Source: Pseudomonas ovata (GTDB taxonomy: Bacteria; Pseudomonadota; Gammaproteobacteria; Pseudomonadales; Pseudomonadaceae). From it: a stretch of 64,000 bases of DNA. The stretch spans positions 239,846 to 303,845 of the forward strand of contig NZ_QFFU01000006.1 of NCBI RefSeq assembly GCF_003131185.1, given 5' to 3'. Of this stretch, positions 7,934 to 16,154 are shown piece after piece. Position 1 is the stretch's first letter, and each line of letters starts with the position of its first letter. The position numbers and the translations under genes were made by a program. The notes under the pieces are model-generated. The model ran no database searches. It was not told the DNA's origin and saw nothing but the letters and a program-made list of their open reading frames with translations.

Positions 7934-10900
7934 ATGGCAAAAATGGCACTGGCGCTTGTAATCGGCGGTGCTGTGGCATCGTCGCTCGGATCCGCGTTCA
8001 ACGCGGTCGAGGGCCGTATCCAGAAGCTGGAGGCCAAAGGCAGCAAGGCCAAGGTGTTGAAAAACATCATTGGCGAGACGATGAAGCTGCGTGATGAGTG
8101 GAAGCGCGCACACGACAGCGGTGTGGCATCGGCCGATGGTCTGTTGCGCAAACTCGACACAAACCTGGACTCCCTGCGCAAGCAAGGTATTCAGGTCGGC
8201 AAGCTGGGTCAGGAGTACCGCCGGCTCGGGAAGGAAGCGAAGTCGGCCGATCTGCAGCTTAAAGGCCACCAGCAGGTGCAGGCCGGCAAGGAGTCGATGA
8301 GGTCGAACATCGGCCAGGCGGTGGCCGGGGCTGGAATGGTCGCGGTGCCGACCAAGATCAGCGGTGACTATCAGGCAGTGATTCGGGACATTGCGATCAA
8401 GGCCGGGATGGCCGGCAAGCCCGAAGAAGCGCAGATGGCACAGACCGTCGTGCAGACTTCGCGTGACACCGGCATGGCGCGCAACGACGTGGCCGACCTG
8501 GTCAACCAGTTGGTCGGCGCCGGCATGGATGTGAAAAAGGCGCTGGAGTACGCGCCGGTGGCGGCGAAATTCGCCATCGGCCAAGGGTCTACCGGCACTG
8601 ACACGGCGAAGATGATCAACGCCTTGGGGCAGAACGCCAAGATCAGCGACCCCAAAGTCATGCAGCAAGCCCTGGAAGCGATTGCTTACCAAGGCCAGGC
8701 TGGCAGTTTTGAAGCGGCCGACATGGCGAAGTGGTTCCCTGAATTGCTGGCCAACATGGGCGGCATGGGCATTACCGGCATGGATGCGGTGACCCAGCTC
8801 GGGGCGATCCTGCAGGTGCAGATGAAGTCTGCCGGCAGCAGCGACGAAGCCGCGAACAATCTGAAAAACTGGATGGGCAAAATCGGTGCCTCGGACACCG
8901 TCGATGCGTACAAGAAGGCCGGTATCGACTATGAAAAGTCGATGCAGACCGGCTTGCAAAAGGGTCAGTCAACGCTGGAGGCCAGCTTTGCCCTGGCACA
9001 GAAATACGTTGCGGCGACCGACCCGAAAAAAGCCAAGGAAATGGCCGACGCCACGGCCAAGATCAACAAGGAGACGGATCCGGCCAAAGCCAAGGCCATG
9101 CTCACTGCACTGAATGACTCGCTCAAAACGGGCGACATCTTTGCTGACATGCAGGTCAAGGCCGCGCTGCAGGCGTACACGCAGAACAAGGCTCTGTACA
9201 ACGACCTCAAATCATCGTCGGGCAACTCGAAAGGCATTCTTGACAAGAACCTGTCCGAACGGCGCGAGACGTCGAATCAGCGCTGGGCCGAGACCGGGCA
9301 GGCGCTCAACGACTCGATGCGCAGCATTGGCGATGCCATCCGCCCGATTACCGACCAAGTGGCTCAGGGCATCACGAAAGTGGCGCAGGAGTTCACGCGC
9401 CTGTCTGATGGCTCGCAATCGGTCATCGCCGGTGCCGTGGCCATCGGTGCCGCATTCGTCGGGCTCAAGACCGCGTTCAGCGCCTTCACTGTTGGCAAGG
9501 GTCTGCTCAACATCGCCCGGGGCAAAGTTGGTGGGCTCGGTGCCGGCGACCCGAACAAGGTCCAGAAGGTATTCGTCACGAATGCCGACGACGACAAGGG
9601 CGATGGCAAGGGTGCCGGCAAGGCGGCTGGAAAGACGGGTGGCAAGGATGGCGACGACGACAAGAAAGGCGGCAAGCGTGCCAAAGTGCTGGGTCTGCTG
9701 GCTTTGGGGCTCGGTGCGTTCGGCAAGAAAGCCGCCGCCGCTGATGCTGACGACGATGCCGGCGCCGACAAGGACGATGGCGACAGCGCATCAGGAAAGG
9801 ACACCCCGGGCACCGCGGCCCAAGGTGACGAGGACAAGGACGGCAAGGGCAAGGCTGACAAGCAAGACCCGCCCGACGTGCGTGGCAAGTTGCTGGATCT
9901 GCTCGATACCGGCGTCAAGACCATTCGCAAAAAGGGTGCCGGTGAAGGCGAGGCCGCCGAAGGTGCTGAGGCGCCCGAGGAAGGCATGCGCGGCAAAGTG
10001 CTGGGGCTGGTAGAAACAGGCATCAAAACGCTGCGCATGGGCGGCCCTGGAGCCGCTGAGGGTGATGCAGAGGTCGAAGGCGGCGACGGTGAAGACGAGG
10101 CGCCCGGCGGCCTGGTGGGCACCGGCCTCAAGCTGCTGGATATTTTCCAGAATGCCAGCAACGACGATGAGGGTGGCGACGACGGCGGTGATGGCGAAGG
10201 CGGCGCCGTCGAGCTGCAGAAGGTGTTCGTCGTGAACGCCTCAGAAATTGGCGGGCCGGGTGCTGCCGGTGGCGGCGCTCAGGCTGATGCCGGCGGCCGG
10301 CGCGGTCGCGGTCGCCGGGGTCGTGGTGGTCGTGGTCGACGTGGCGGCAATGACGGCGGCGAGGGTGGCCAGGGGGCGCGTTCCGGGTCACGACCTGGTG
10401 CGCGTCCGCCGGTGCCACATGTACCACCTGTGCCGCCGATTCCGCCGGCACCACCCCCGGCACCGGAGATTGGCCGCATTGGTCGGATGATGGGCGCGGT
10501 GGGCAAGGTCGGTGACCTGGCCAAACGCTTGCCGGGCGGTTCGCTGGTGGATGCCGGCATGTCGGCGGTAAACGTCGCAATGACCGCCGAAACCAATGAC
10601 GAGAAAGCCGAAGGCTACGGCGCGGCCGCCGGCAGCCTGGCGGGTACGCTGGCCGGCGCTGCTGCCGGCGCGGCCATCGGTTCCGTCGTGCCGGTGATCG
10701 GTACAGCGGTCGGGGGTGCGGTGGGTGCCATGCTCGGCAGCATGGGCGGCGAGTTCGGCGGTAGCTGGCTGGGCAAGACGCTGTTTGGTGACGACGCGCC
10801 GGAGGATGAAGTCAAGGACAAGGACGGCGGCGAAGCCAAGGAAGACGAGTCGTCGGTGGGCAAGTGGCTGGGCGACTTGTTCGGCTCTGCCCCCGAACAG

Positions 10901-11575
10901 CCGGAGCCAGTGCCGCCACCTGCACCGGCGTTGGGCGATGCGGTAAGGCCTCCGGTGGCGGTCGAGCCGGCGGCACCGATAAAGCCTGTTGTCCAGGCGC
11001 CTCCCCTGGTGCTGGGCGATGCGTTACGCGTAACGGTACCCCCAGTGCCCGAGGTCAAGCCGCCGGCTCTGGGGGATGCGGTACGTCCGCCGGTGCCGCT
11101 CATGATGTCGAGTGAAGCGGTGCGCGAGCTGGCCAAGGCCATGCCGCCACCTGTGCCGGCACCGGGTGATGCGTTGCGCGTAACGACGCCACCCAAGCCC
11201 GAGGTCAAACCGCCGGCACTGGGCGATGCAGTACGCGCCCCGGCGCCGGTCGAAGTGCCGGCGAAACCTGCCGATCGTACTCCGCCCATTACGCCGGGTG
11301 ACGTGGTGCGCGAGCTGGCCAAGGCCGCGCCACCTCCGCCGCCGGCGCAAGAAATGGCCAAGGCTGCAGCGCCGCCGGTTGCTGCAGGCGCGAAGGTCGA
11401 TCAGTCATTCACATTCTCGCCAAACATGCCCGTTCGGGTGGATGGCGATGTGAAAGATCCGGCGCAGTTGGCCCGAGATCTGTTGCCGCACCTGCAGCGG
11501 CACTGGGAGGCGTTCCAGCGCGAAGTCGCAAGCCGTCAGGCCTCGACCCAGCTATACGATCAACCGCACGTCTAA
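7934..11575 (+). CDS. Phage tail tape measure protein T with a large low-complexity insert
   Basis: 1213 residues (P2 gpT has 815). Residues 1-110 are coiled-coil like; about 110-430 form the TP901-type tape-measure core (KISGDYQAVIRDIAIKAGM ... NDVADLVNQLVGAGMDVKKAL ... MNALG-like helices). After a hydrophobic segment near 495-520 comes an unusual 500-residue region. It has Asp/Gly/Lys-rich stretches, four amphipathic repeats (near 583, 651, 686, 727; e.g. RGKVLGLVETGIKTLR), two copies of KVFV(T/V)NA (545, 764), an Arg/Gly stretch (785-810), a Gly-zipper segment (900-950) and six (L/P)GD(A/V)(V/L)R repeats (about 999-1121) in Pro/Ala-rich sequence. It sets tail length. No frame break is seen. 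Confidence 0.88.
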   Translation: MAKMALALVIGGAVASSLGSAFNAVEGRIQKLEAKGSKAKVLKNIIGETMKLRDEWKRAHDSGVASADGLLRKLDTNLDSLRKQGIQVGKLGQEYRRLGKEAKSADLQLKGHQQVQAGKESMRSNIGQAVAGAGMVAVPTKISGDYQAVIRDIAIKAGMAGKPEEAQMAQTVVQTSRDTGMARNDVADLVNQLVGAGMDVKKALEYAPVAAKFAIGQGSTGTDTAKMINALGQNAKISDPKVMQQALEAIAYQGQAGSFEAADMAKWFPELLANMGGMGITGMDAVTQLGAILQVQMKSAGSSDEAANNLKNWMGKIGASDTVDAYKKAGIDYEKSMQTGLQKGQSTLEASFALAQKYVAATDPKKAKEMADATAKINKETDPAKAKAMLTALNDSLKTGDIFADMQVKAALQAYTQNKALYNDLKSSSGNSKGILDKNLSERRETSNQRWAETGQALNDSMRSIGDAIRPITDQVAQGITKVAQEFTRLSDGSQSVIAGAVAIGAAFVGLKTAFSAFTVGKGLLNIARGKVGGLGAGDPNKVQKVFVTNADDDKGDGKGAGKAAGKTGGKDGDDDKKGGKRAKVLGLLALGLGAFGKKAAAADADDDAGADKDDGDSASGKDTPGTAAQGDEDKDGKGKADKQDPPDVRGKLLDLLDTGVKTIRKKGAGEGEAAEGAEAPEEGMRGKVLGLVETGIKTLRMGGPGAAEGDAEVEGGDGEDEAPGGLVGTGLKLLDIFQNASNDDEGGDDGGDGEGGAVELQKVFVVNASEIGGPGAAGGGAQADAGGRRGRGRRGRGGRGRRGGNDGGEGGQGARSGSRPGARPPVPHVPPVPPIPPAPPPAPEIGRIGRMMGAVGKVGDLAKRLPGGSLVDAGMSAVNVAMTAETNDEKAEGYGAAAGSLAGTLAGAAAGAAIGSVVPVIGTAVGGAVGAMLGSMGGEFGGSWLGKTLFGDDAPEDEVKDKDGGEAKEDESSVGKWLGDLFGSAPEQPEPVPPPAPALGDAVRPPVAVEPAAPIKPVVQAPPLVLGDALRVTVPPVPEVKPPALGDAVRPPVPLMMSSEAVRELAKAMPPPVPAPGDALRVTTPPKPEVKPPALGDAVRAPAPVEVPAKPADRTPPITPGDVVRELAKAAPPPPPAQEMAKAAAPPVAAGAKVDQSFTFSPNMPVRVDGDVKDPAQLARDLLPHLQRHWEAFQREVASRQASTQLYDQPHV
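11023..11034. repeat. 12-bp palindrome GTTACGCGTAAC, copy 2
   Basis: Identical to the copy in gene V and read in the same codon phase (Ala-Leu-Arg-Val-Thr) inside the GDALR repeats of the tape measure. A near-copy with one change (GTTGCGCGTAAC) lies at 11173-11184 in the next repeat. Confidence 0.7.
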
Positions 11576-11584
11576 GGAGCGCTC

Positions 11585-12430
11585 ATGGCGTACATGGAGC
11601 AATTGCAATCATCGCTGAAATGGCTGGTCGCAGCAGGCGAGGCGGGGCGGAAGAGCATGGATGGCATGCTTGCCCCGCTCACCGGGGCGGTGAGTGACAT
11701 CACCGGTGCCGCCTCGGAACTGGAGAACATACCGTTCGTGGGGCCGCTGATCGGCGGCAAGCTGGGGCGCGTAACGCGGGCCATTGGCCTGGCTCAGTCG
11801 AAAGTGGGTCAGGTGGCGTCCACCTACAGCTCGGCCGTTTCGGCAGCCGGACAGGTTCAAGAGCGCCTGGGTGCGTTTAAGGAGCAGGCTGCGCGGGTGA
11901 CCTCGGAAGTGGGGCGGGTAACGGGGCAGGTCAGCCCCACGCTGGCCACGGTGGTTCCGACCACCAGCTTTGCCGCCGAGGCCACCCCGCAACCGCAGGC
12001 GGTGACGCCTTTCCCGCACCTGCTGATCATCCAGTCGCATCACCCCAATGTGCAGCCGTACTACTTCAACCTGGACACGGCAGCGTTCGACGAACTGCGT
12101 CGGCAGACGTCGTTCAAGTGGGCGGGTCAGGAGCGTTTGCGGCGCAGTGTTGCGCAACAGGCGGTCGGACTAGGCGAAGAAAAGATCAGCATCAAAGGCG
12201 TGATCTTTCCCGGCTACAAAGGCGGCATTGGTCAGCTTAACACCCTGCGCAGCATCGGGCGCAACCTGCAGCCGCTCAACCTGGTGACAGGTTACGGCGA
12301 AGTGCTGGGCGACTGGTGTTTGCTCAGTGTCGATGAAGAACAGAGCAACCTGCTGGCCGGCGGGATTCCCCGCAAACAAGGCTTTTCTCTGGAGTTTGTA
12401 AGCTATGGCAACGACCTGCAGAACATCTGA
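11585..12430 (+). CDS. Phage tail protein U with N-terminal extension
   Basis: 281 residues. The C-terminal 140 match P2 gpU, the tail terminator protein (about 159 residues): FPHLLIIQSHHPNVQPYYFNLD, FKWAGQERLRRS, then SIKGVIFPGYKGGIGQL and GDWCLLSVDEEQS. The first 135 residues are an Ala/Gly/Val-rich, probably helical addition not found in P2. It caps the tail at the head-proximal end or closes the tube. Start ATG 11585 follows AAGGAG. Overlaps X by 26 bases. Confidence 0.85.
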   Translation: MAYMEQLQSSLKWLVAAGEAGRKSMDGMLAPLTGAVSDITGAASELENIPFVGPLIGGKLGRVTRAIGLAQSKVGQVASTYSSAVSAAGQVQERLGAFKEQAARVTSEVGRVTGQVSPTLATVVPTTSFAAEATPQPQAVTPFPHLLIIQSHHPNVQPYYFNLDTAAFDELRRQTSFKWAGQERLRRSVAQQAVGLGEEKISIKGVIFPGYKGGIGQLNTLRSIGRNLQPLNLVTGYGEVLGDWCLLSVDEEQSNLLAGGIPRKQGFSLEFVSYGNDLQNI

Positions 12431-12611
12431 CGGGGATCTGCTCGATGTCATCTGTCAGCAGCATTACGGGCACCTCAACGGCACCGTGGAAGCGGTGCTG
12501 GAGGCCAACCCGGATCTGGCCCGGCAGGCGCAGCCGTATCGCGCCGGCCTTGTGATTCACCTGCCGGATCTGTCGGCGCCGGCGGTGGAGCTGCTGCAAC
12601 TGTTCGGCTGA
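12405..12611 (+). CDS. Phage tail protein X (LysM-like)
   Basis: 68 residues, as in P2 gpX (67). Contains the LysM-like pattern of the family: DGDLLDVICQQHYG, then VEAVLEANPDL and YRAGLVIHLPDL. A minor baseplate/tail protein needed for contractile tail assembly. It starts inside the end of U, in another frame, as is usual for U-X pairs. Confidence 0.85.
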   Translation: MATTCRTSDGDLLDVICQQHYGHLNGTVEAVLEANPDLARQAQPYRAGLVIHLPDLSAPAVELLQLFG

Positions 12612-12616
12612 CCCGC

Positions 12617-12628
12617 GTTACGCGTAAC
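12617..12628. repeat. 12-bp palindrome GTTACGCGTAAC, copy 3
   Basis: Same palindrome as in genes V and T, here in the 58-base non-coding gap after X and two bases before the hairpin at 12630. Confidence 0.7.
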
Positions 12629-12629
12629 G

Positions 12630-12650
12630 AGCCCCGTCCTGTGCGGGGCT
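12630..12650 (+). terminator. Intergenic hairpin before gene D
   Basis: Stem AGCCCCG/CGGGGCT followed by TTCTCATTTCTGGAG and the ATG of D. Third copy of the hairpin-plus-CTGGAG module. Confidence 0.45.
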
Positions 12651-12669
12651 TTCTCATTTCTGGAGCCCT

Positions 12670-13713
12670 ATGAAACCGACGTATCGGATCATTGCCGACG
12701 GCAATGACATCACTGTGCTGATCAACGACCGGCTGTTGATGCTGCGCATATCGGACAAGCCCGGCATGGAGTCGGACGAGTTCGAATTGCGCATCGATGA
12801 CCGGGATCAGGCCGTGGCGCTGCCCCAGCGCGGCAGCAAGGTCGAAGTGCTGATGGGCTATGAAGGCCATCCGCTCACGCGCATGGGCTCGTACACGGTC
12901 GATCAGGTCAAGGTATCCGGCCCGCCCGATACGATGACGATCAGCGGCAAGGCCGCCGACATGCGTGGCAGCGGCAAGACCACGCGATCCGGCAGTTGGG
13001 AAGGTGTGCCCCTGGCGCAGATCGTCACTGAAATTGCAAAGCGCAATGGCTGGGAGCCAGTGTGCCCGGTTCAGACCAAGGTCGAGCGTATCGATCAGCG
13101 CGGTGAGTCGGACTTCAACTTCATCACGCGCCTTGCCAAGCTTCACGACTGCACTGCAAAGGTGGCCGACGGCAAGCTGCTGGTCATGCCTCGACAGTCT
13201 GAACTGAGCACTACCGGCAAAGTGTTGGGTGTGGTGGTGCTGGCCAAAACGGATGTCACTCGCTACGACTTCAAACTCGGTGATCGATCCACGCAAAAGG
13301 CGGTGAAGACCCAGCACAAGGACAAGAAAACCGGCGACCTGAAGGTGGTCGAACTGAGCAATACCGAGGCCCCGGACGGCCTACCGCCGGTACACACCGA
13401 CCGGCATATCTACCCGAACGAAACCGCTGCCACGGCGGCGGCCAAGGCTCGTCTGGCCGCGTTCAATCGCAGCACCGCCACGGTGCGTCTGGAAATGCCC
13501 GGTCGCACCGACCTGTTTGCCGAGCGCGTGATCGACGCTCGTGGGTTCAAGATCGGACTGGACGGCCAGTACCTGGTCGACAGCGTGGAGCAGGTGTTTA
13601 CCCAAGGCGGCTGGTCGACCACGGTTGAATGCAACGGCGGCAAGGACGGCAAGGCCAAAGCGAAAGGCAGCAAAAAGAAGGAAGAAAAACCCCTCAAGGT
13701 GGTGCAGCTGTAA
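12670..13713 (+). CDS. Phage late control protein D (baseplate hub)
   Basis: 347 residues (P2 gpD 387). Family features are the N-terminal PTYRIIADGNDIT, SDEFELRIDDRD, the block GSYTVDQVKVSGPPDTMTI, and RGESDFNFITRLAKLHD in the centre. It forms the baseplate hub that holds the V spike (gp27-like). The last 25 residues are very Lys-rich (KAKAKGSKKKEEK). Last gene of the tail series; the lysis cassette follows. Confidence 0.9.
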   Translation: MKPTYRIIADGNDITVLINDRLLMLRISDKPGMESDEFELRIDDRDQAVALPQRGSKVEVLMGYEGHPLTRMGSYTVDQVKVSGPPDTMTISGKAADMRGSGKTTRSGSWEGVPLAQIVTEIAKRNGWEPVCPVQTKVERIDQRGESDFNFITRLAKLHDCTAKVADGKLLVMPRQSELSTTGKVLGVVVLAKTDVTRYDFKLGDRSTQKAVKTQHKDKKTGDLKVVELSNTEAPDGLPPVHTDRHIYPNETAATAAAKARLAAFNRSTATVRLEMPGRTDLFAERVIDARGFKIGLDGQYLVDSVEQVFTQGGWSTTVECNGGKDGKAKAKGSKKKEEKPLKVVQL

Positions 13714-13743
13714 CCCTCAATCAGATTTAACGAATCTATCCAC

Positions 13744-13761
13744 AACCCGCGATTGCGGGTT
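13744..13761 (+). terminator. Hairpin between tail gene D and the lysis genes
   Basis: Stem AACCCGC/GCGGGTT with a 4-base loop and a T-run (TTTTTTG). This is the most terminator-like of the four prophage hairpins, yet it also ends in GCGTCTGGAG, the ribosome-binding site of the endolysin. Confidence 0.6.
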
Positions 13762-13782
13762 TTTTGCGTCTGGAGAAAGCCT

Positions 13783-14403
13783 ATGCCCATTACCGAACAG
13801 CAACTGCTGCAGATCCTGCCGAGCTGCCGGCCCGTCGTCGGCATCTTTGTGCCGGCACTCAACCGGGCCATGCCCCGCTTCAAGATCGATAACCGCCTGC
13901 GCATCGCGGCGTTCATCGCCCAGGCCGGGCACGAGTCCGGGCAGTTGCGCCGGCTGATCGAAAACCTCAATTACAGCGCGGCGGGCCTCGTGGCAACGTG
14001 GCCCACCCGCTTTGACAAGAACACAGCGGCGCAGTACGCCCGACAACCGGAACGAATCGCGGCCGTGGTCTACGGCTCGCGAATGGGCAACATCCAGCCC
14101 GGTGATGGCTGGCGGTTCCGTGGCCGTGGCCTGTTGCAGATCACTGGCCGGTCGAACTACCGCACGACCGGTGCCGACCTGAAACTGCCGCTGGAGCAGG
14201 AGCCGCAATTGCTGGAGCAACCGGAGCAAGCGGCGCTGTGTTCCGCCTGGTGGTGGAATCAACACGGCCTCAATGAGCTGGCCGACGCCGGTCGCTTTCA
14301 GGACATCGGCAGCCTGATCAACACCGGCAAAGTGGGGCGTGTGCCGCACGGAGCCACGGCACGCAAGGCGCTGTATGACACCGCCCTCAAGGTGTTGAAG
14401 TGA
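13783..14403 (+). CDS. Phage endolysin, glycoside hydrolase family 19
   Basis: 206 residues. GH19 pattern: ...FKIDNRLRIAAFIAQAGHESGQLRRLIENLNYSA, where the Glu of GHES is the likely catalytic acid, then YGSRMGN, DGWRFRGRGLLQITGRSNY and the C-terminal SLINTGKVG...R. It cleaves peptidoglycan for host lysis. Start ATG 13783 follows CTGGAG; an upstream GTG at 13753 would read through the hairpin. No signal peptide or SAR segment, so it should need a holin, and none is visible in this window. Confidence 0.92.
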   Translation: MPITEQQLLQILPSCRPVVGIFVPALNRAMPRFKIDNRLRIAAFIAQAGHESGQLRRLIENLNYSAAGLVATWPTRFDKNTAAQYARQPERIAAVVYGSRMGNIQPGDGWRFRGRGLLQITGRSNYRTTGADLKLPLEQEPQLLEQPEQAALCSAWWWNQHGLNELADAGRFQDIGSLINTGKVGRVPHGATARKALYDTALKVLK

Positions 14404-14933
14404 TCGCGCTGATGCCTGCCGGCACCGGCCGGCTCTGGCTCATGCTGGCCGGCGTGCTGCTGGTCCTCGGGCTGATCGGCGGCGGCCTGTACCTGGCGTA
14501 TGACCAGGGGCGCACCGTCAAGAACGCCGAGTGGCAATCCCGCTGGAATGCACGCGATGCTGGCGATCAGCAAGCGTGGGCACTGGCCCAGGTGGGCGAG
14601 CGTGAGAAAGAACAGGCCCGACAACACTCAATCAACAAGGCGATTCAGGATGGACAACAACTCATTGATCAGGCGCTGGCTGATGCTGCTGCCGCTCGCG
14701 CTACTGCTGGCAGCCTGCGCGACACCGCCGACGACCTTGCCCGCCGTCTCGCCAGTCAAACCGGCAGCCATTCCTGCACTGTCGCTGCAAGCTCGGCAGC
14801 AAGCCGCGCCGTCCTGGTGCTTGCCGACGTGCTCAAGCGCGCTGACGAAAGAGCGGGAGATCTGGCGGAATATGCTGATCAAGGGCGGAGCAGGGGGCTG
14901 ACGTGCGAGCAGGCCTATGGCGCGCTCGACTGA
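14400..14933 (+). CDS. Rz-like spanin, inner-membrane subunit
   Basis: 177 residues with a GTG start overlapping the endolysin stop. One N-terminal membrane segment (LWLMLAGVLLVLGLIGGGLYLAY, residues 12-34) is followed by a long helical periplasmic part rich in Gln, Glu and Ala, the layout of Rz/DUF2514 i-spanins. Together with the nested Rz1 lipoprotein it would fuse inner and outer membrane at lysis. Confidence 0.78.
   Translation: MIALMPAGTGRLWLMLAGVLLVLGLIGGGLYLAYDQGRTVKNAEWQSRWNARDAGDQQAWALAQVGEREKEQARQHSINKAIQDGQQLIDQALADAAAARATAGSLRDTADDLARRLASQTGSHSCTVAASSAASRAVLVLADVLKRADERAGDLAEYADQGRSRGLTCEQAYGALD
14650..14901 (+). CDS. Rz1-like spanin lipoprotein, nested inside Rz
   Basis: 83 residues in the +1 frame, wholly inside the Rz gene, starting at ATG 14650 behind CAGGA. 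It begins MDNNSLIRRWLMLLPLALLLAAC: charged start, hydrophobic core and a LLAAC lipobox with the lipid-bearing Cys at residue 23. The mature part is Pro-rich (TPPTTLPAVSPVKPAA), typical of Rz1 o-spanins. Too short and embedded for routine gene calling, but the nested design is the classic one. Confidence 0.75.
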   Translation: MDNNSLIRRWLMLLPLALLLAACATPPTTLPAVSPVKPAAIPALSLQARQQAAPSWCLPTCSSALTKEREIWRNMLIKGGAGG

Positions 14934-14969
14934 TGACCTGACTTTTCTTCGCGGTCGACAGGCCATGGC

Positions 14970-15751
14970 TTGTTGGCCACCGCAATGCTGAAAGAAATTC
15001 GTAGTAAAGGAGCGGCCGACACTGGATGCGTCAACATCCGGTGTCGGTCACCGAACCCGCAGTCCCTTCCTGCAAGTCCAGCCAAGGCCCCCGTTGAGGT
15101 CTTGAATGACATCAACGGTGACTTGGTGACGCTCTATCGCGTTGTCCAAAATCACCTTGAAGAGTTTATCCGCCAGTTCAAATGGGCGCTTTCATCCCGG
15201 CAGATCTTCGAATGGCAGAAGATGACTCGGCCCGAGACCTTGACCGACATCCAGCGTGCCGCCCGATTCTTCTACCTGCAGCAGCATGCGTTCGGTGGCA
15301 AGGTCAGTGGGCAGACGTTCGGTACCGCCACAACGGGGCCGGCCATCAACCTGTTACGGATCGAAGAGAACCTGTCTGCGGCCTGGCAGCGGCTCGCCGG
15401 CACCTACGTCGAAAGCCTGCCTTGGCTGGAATGCGCCGAACGCTACGACCGAGCGCATTCCTTCCTTTATATGGATCCGCCGTATTGGCAGACCGCTGGG
15501 TATGGTGTGGACTTTGGGTTTGACCAGTACCACGCTATGGCCGACTTCATGCGGCGGTGCATAGGTAAGGTCATGGTCAGCATTAATGACCATCCTGACA
15601 TCCGGCAGGTGTTCGAGGGGTTTCACTTCGAGACCTTGGACGTCCGTTACACGACCAGCAACCAGCGAACCAGCCAGCCAGGCAGGTGTGAGTGGTGAAC
15701 TGGTGATCATGAACTGGGAGCCAGCGGCGTTGGGTGGGCTTTTTTGAGTAT
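14970..15751 (+). pseudogene. DNA adenine methylase (D12/Dam type), broken at both ends
   Basis: The central part from about 15093 to 15650 (VEVLNDINGDLVTLYR, QQHAFGGKVSGQTFGTAT, catalytic DPPY in FLYMDPPYWQT) is a clear phage-type D12 N6-adenine methyltransferase. The N-terminal third with the PGGK and EPFxGGG SAM-binding segments is absent; an unrelated 40-residue stretch stands there. Near 15690 the frame is lost. The stop after CEW is followed in the next frame by GELVIMNW, the normal end of this family. So one end is replaced and the other is frameshifted. It was presumably a prophage methylase protecting its DNA. Confidence 0.8.
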
Positions 15752-16154
15752 CCAGCTTGAGGCGCGCTAAGCCTAAGCGCTGGCTGATGTTTCTGATTAA
15801 AGGCAGGGAGGGCCGGGGGAGTGGATTGGGCAGACCCCCGGCCAAAAACTGCCGTTTATGAAAGGCTGCTGTCGACCCATAGCTGTCTTCGTGGAGGGCA
15901 GCTCACGGCCGAAAGCATAGGCTCGGCTAGGCACCATGGGCTATCGAATACTATGCCCCTCGCAGTAATCCGCAGATATGTGGCTTTCACCACGGGCCGA
16001 GACGGTTGACTTGGGTGTTCAGTGCGCTCACTGACTAGAATTATCGATTGTGCCGTCAATAGAAAATCTCATCTATCGTATAACGGTTAATTCCGAAGAG
16101 AGCATGGGCGGCAATTTAAGCTAAAAATCACCGCCCAAGTTGTTGGCTGTCAAC
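15752..16154. other. Non-coding gap between methylase remnant and SIR2 gene
   Basis: The two flanking genes converge here. Base composition falls from GC-rich to AT-rich around 16,030, which marks the edge of the foreign SIR2 insert. An imperfect hairpin TGGGCGG (16105-16111) / CCGCCCA (16131-16137) could end transcription of the SIR2 gene, but it lacks a clear T-run. No credible gene seen. Confidence 0.5.

Noticed and set aside
5676..7979. 767-codon frame on the minus strand opposite sheath and tube genes
   Set aside because: Shadow of G/C-rich third codon positions; no start signal and no motifs. The same holds for long antisense frames at 24946-26646, 34429-36021, 41457-43625, 44514-46139 and 57882-59534.
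13714..15000. Holin gene in the lysis cassette
   Set aside because: Only Rz has a membrane segment here; no small protein with two or three helices was found.
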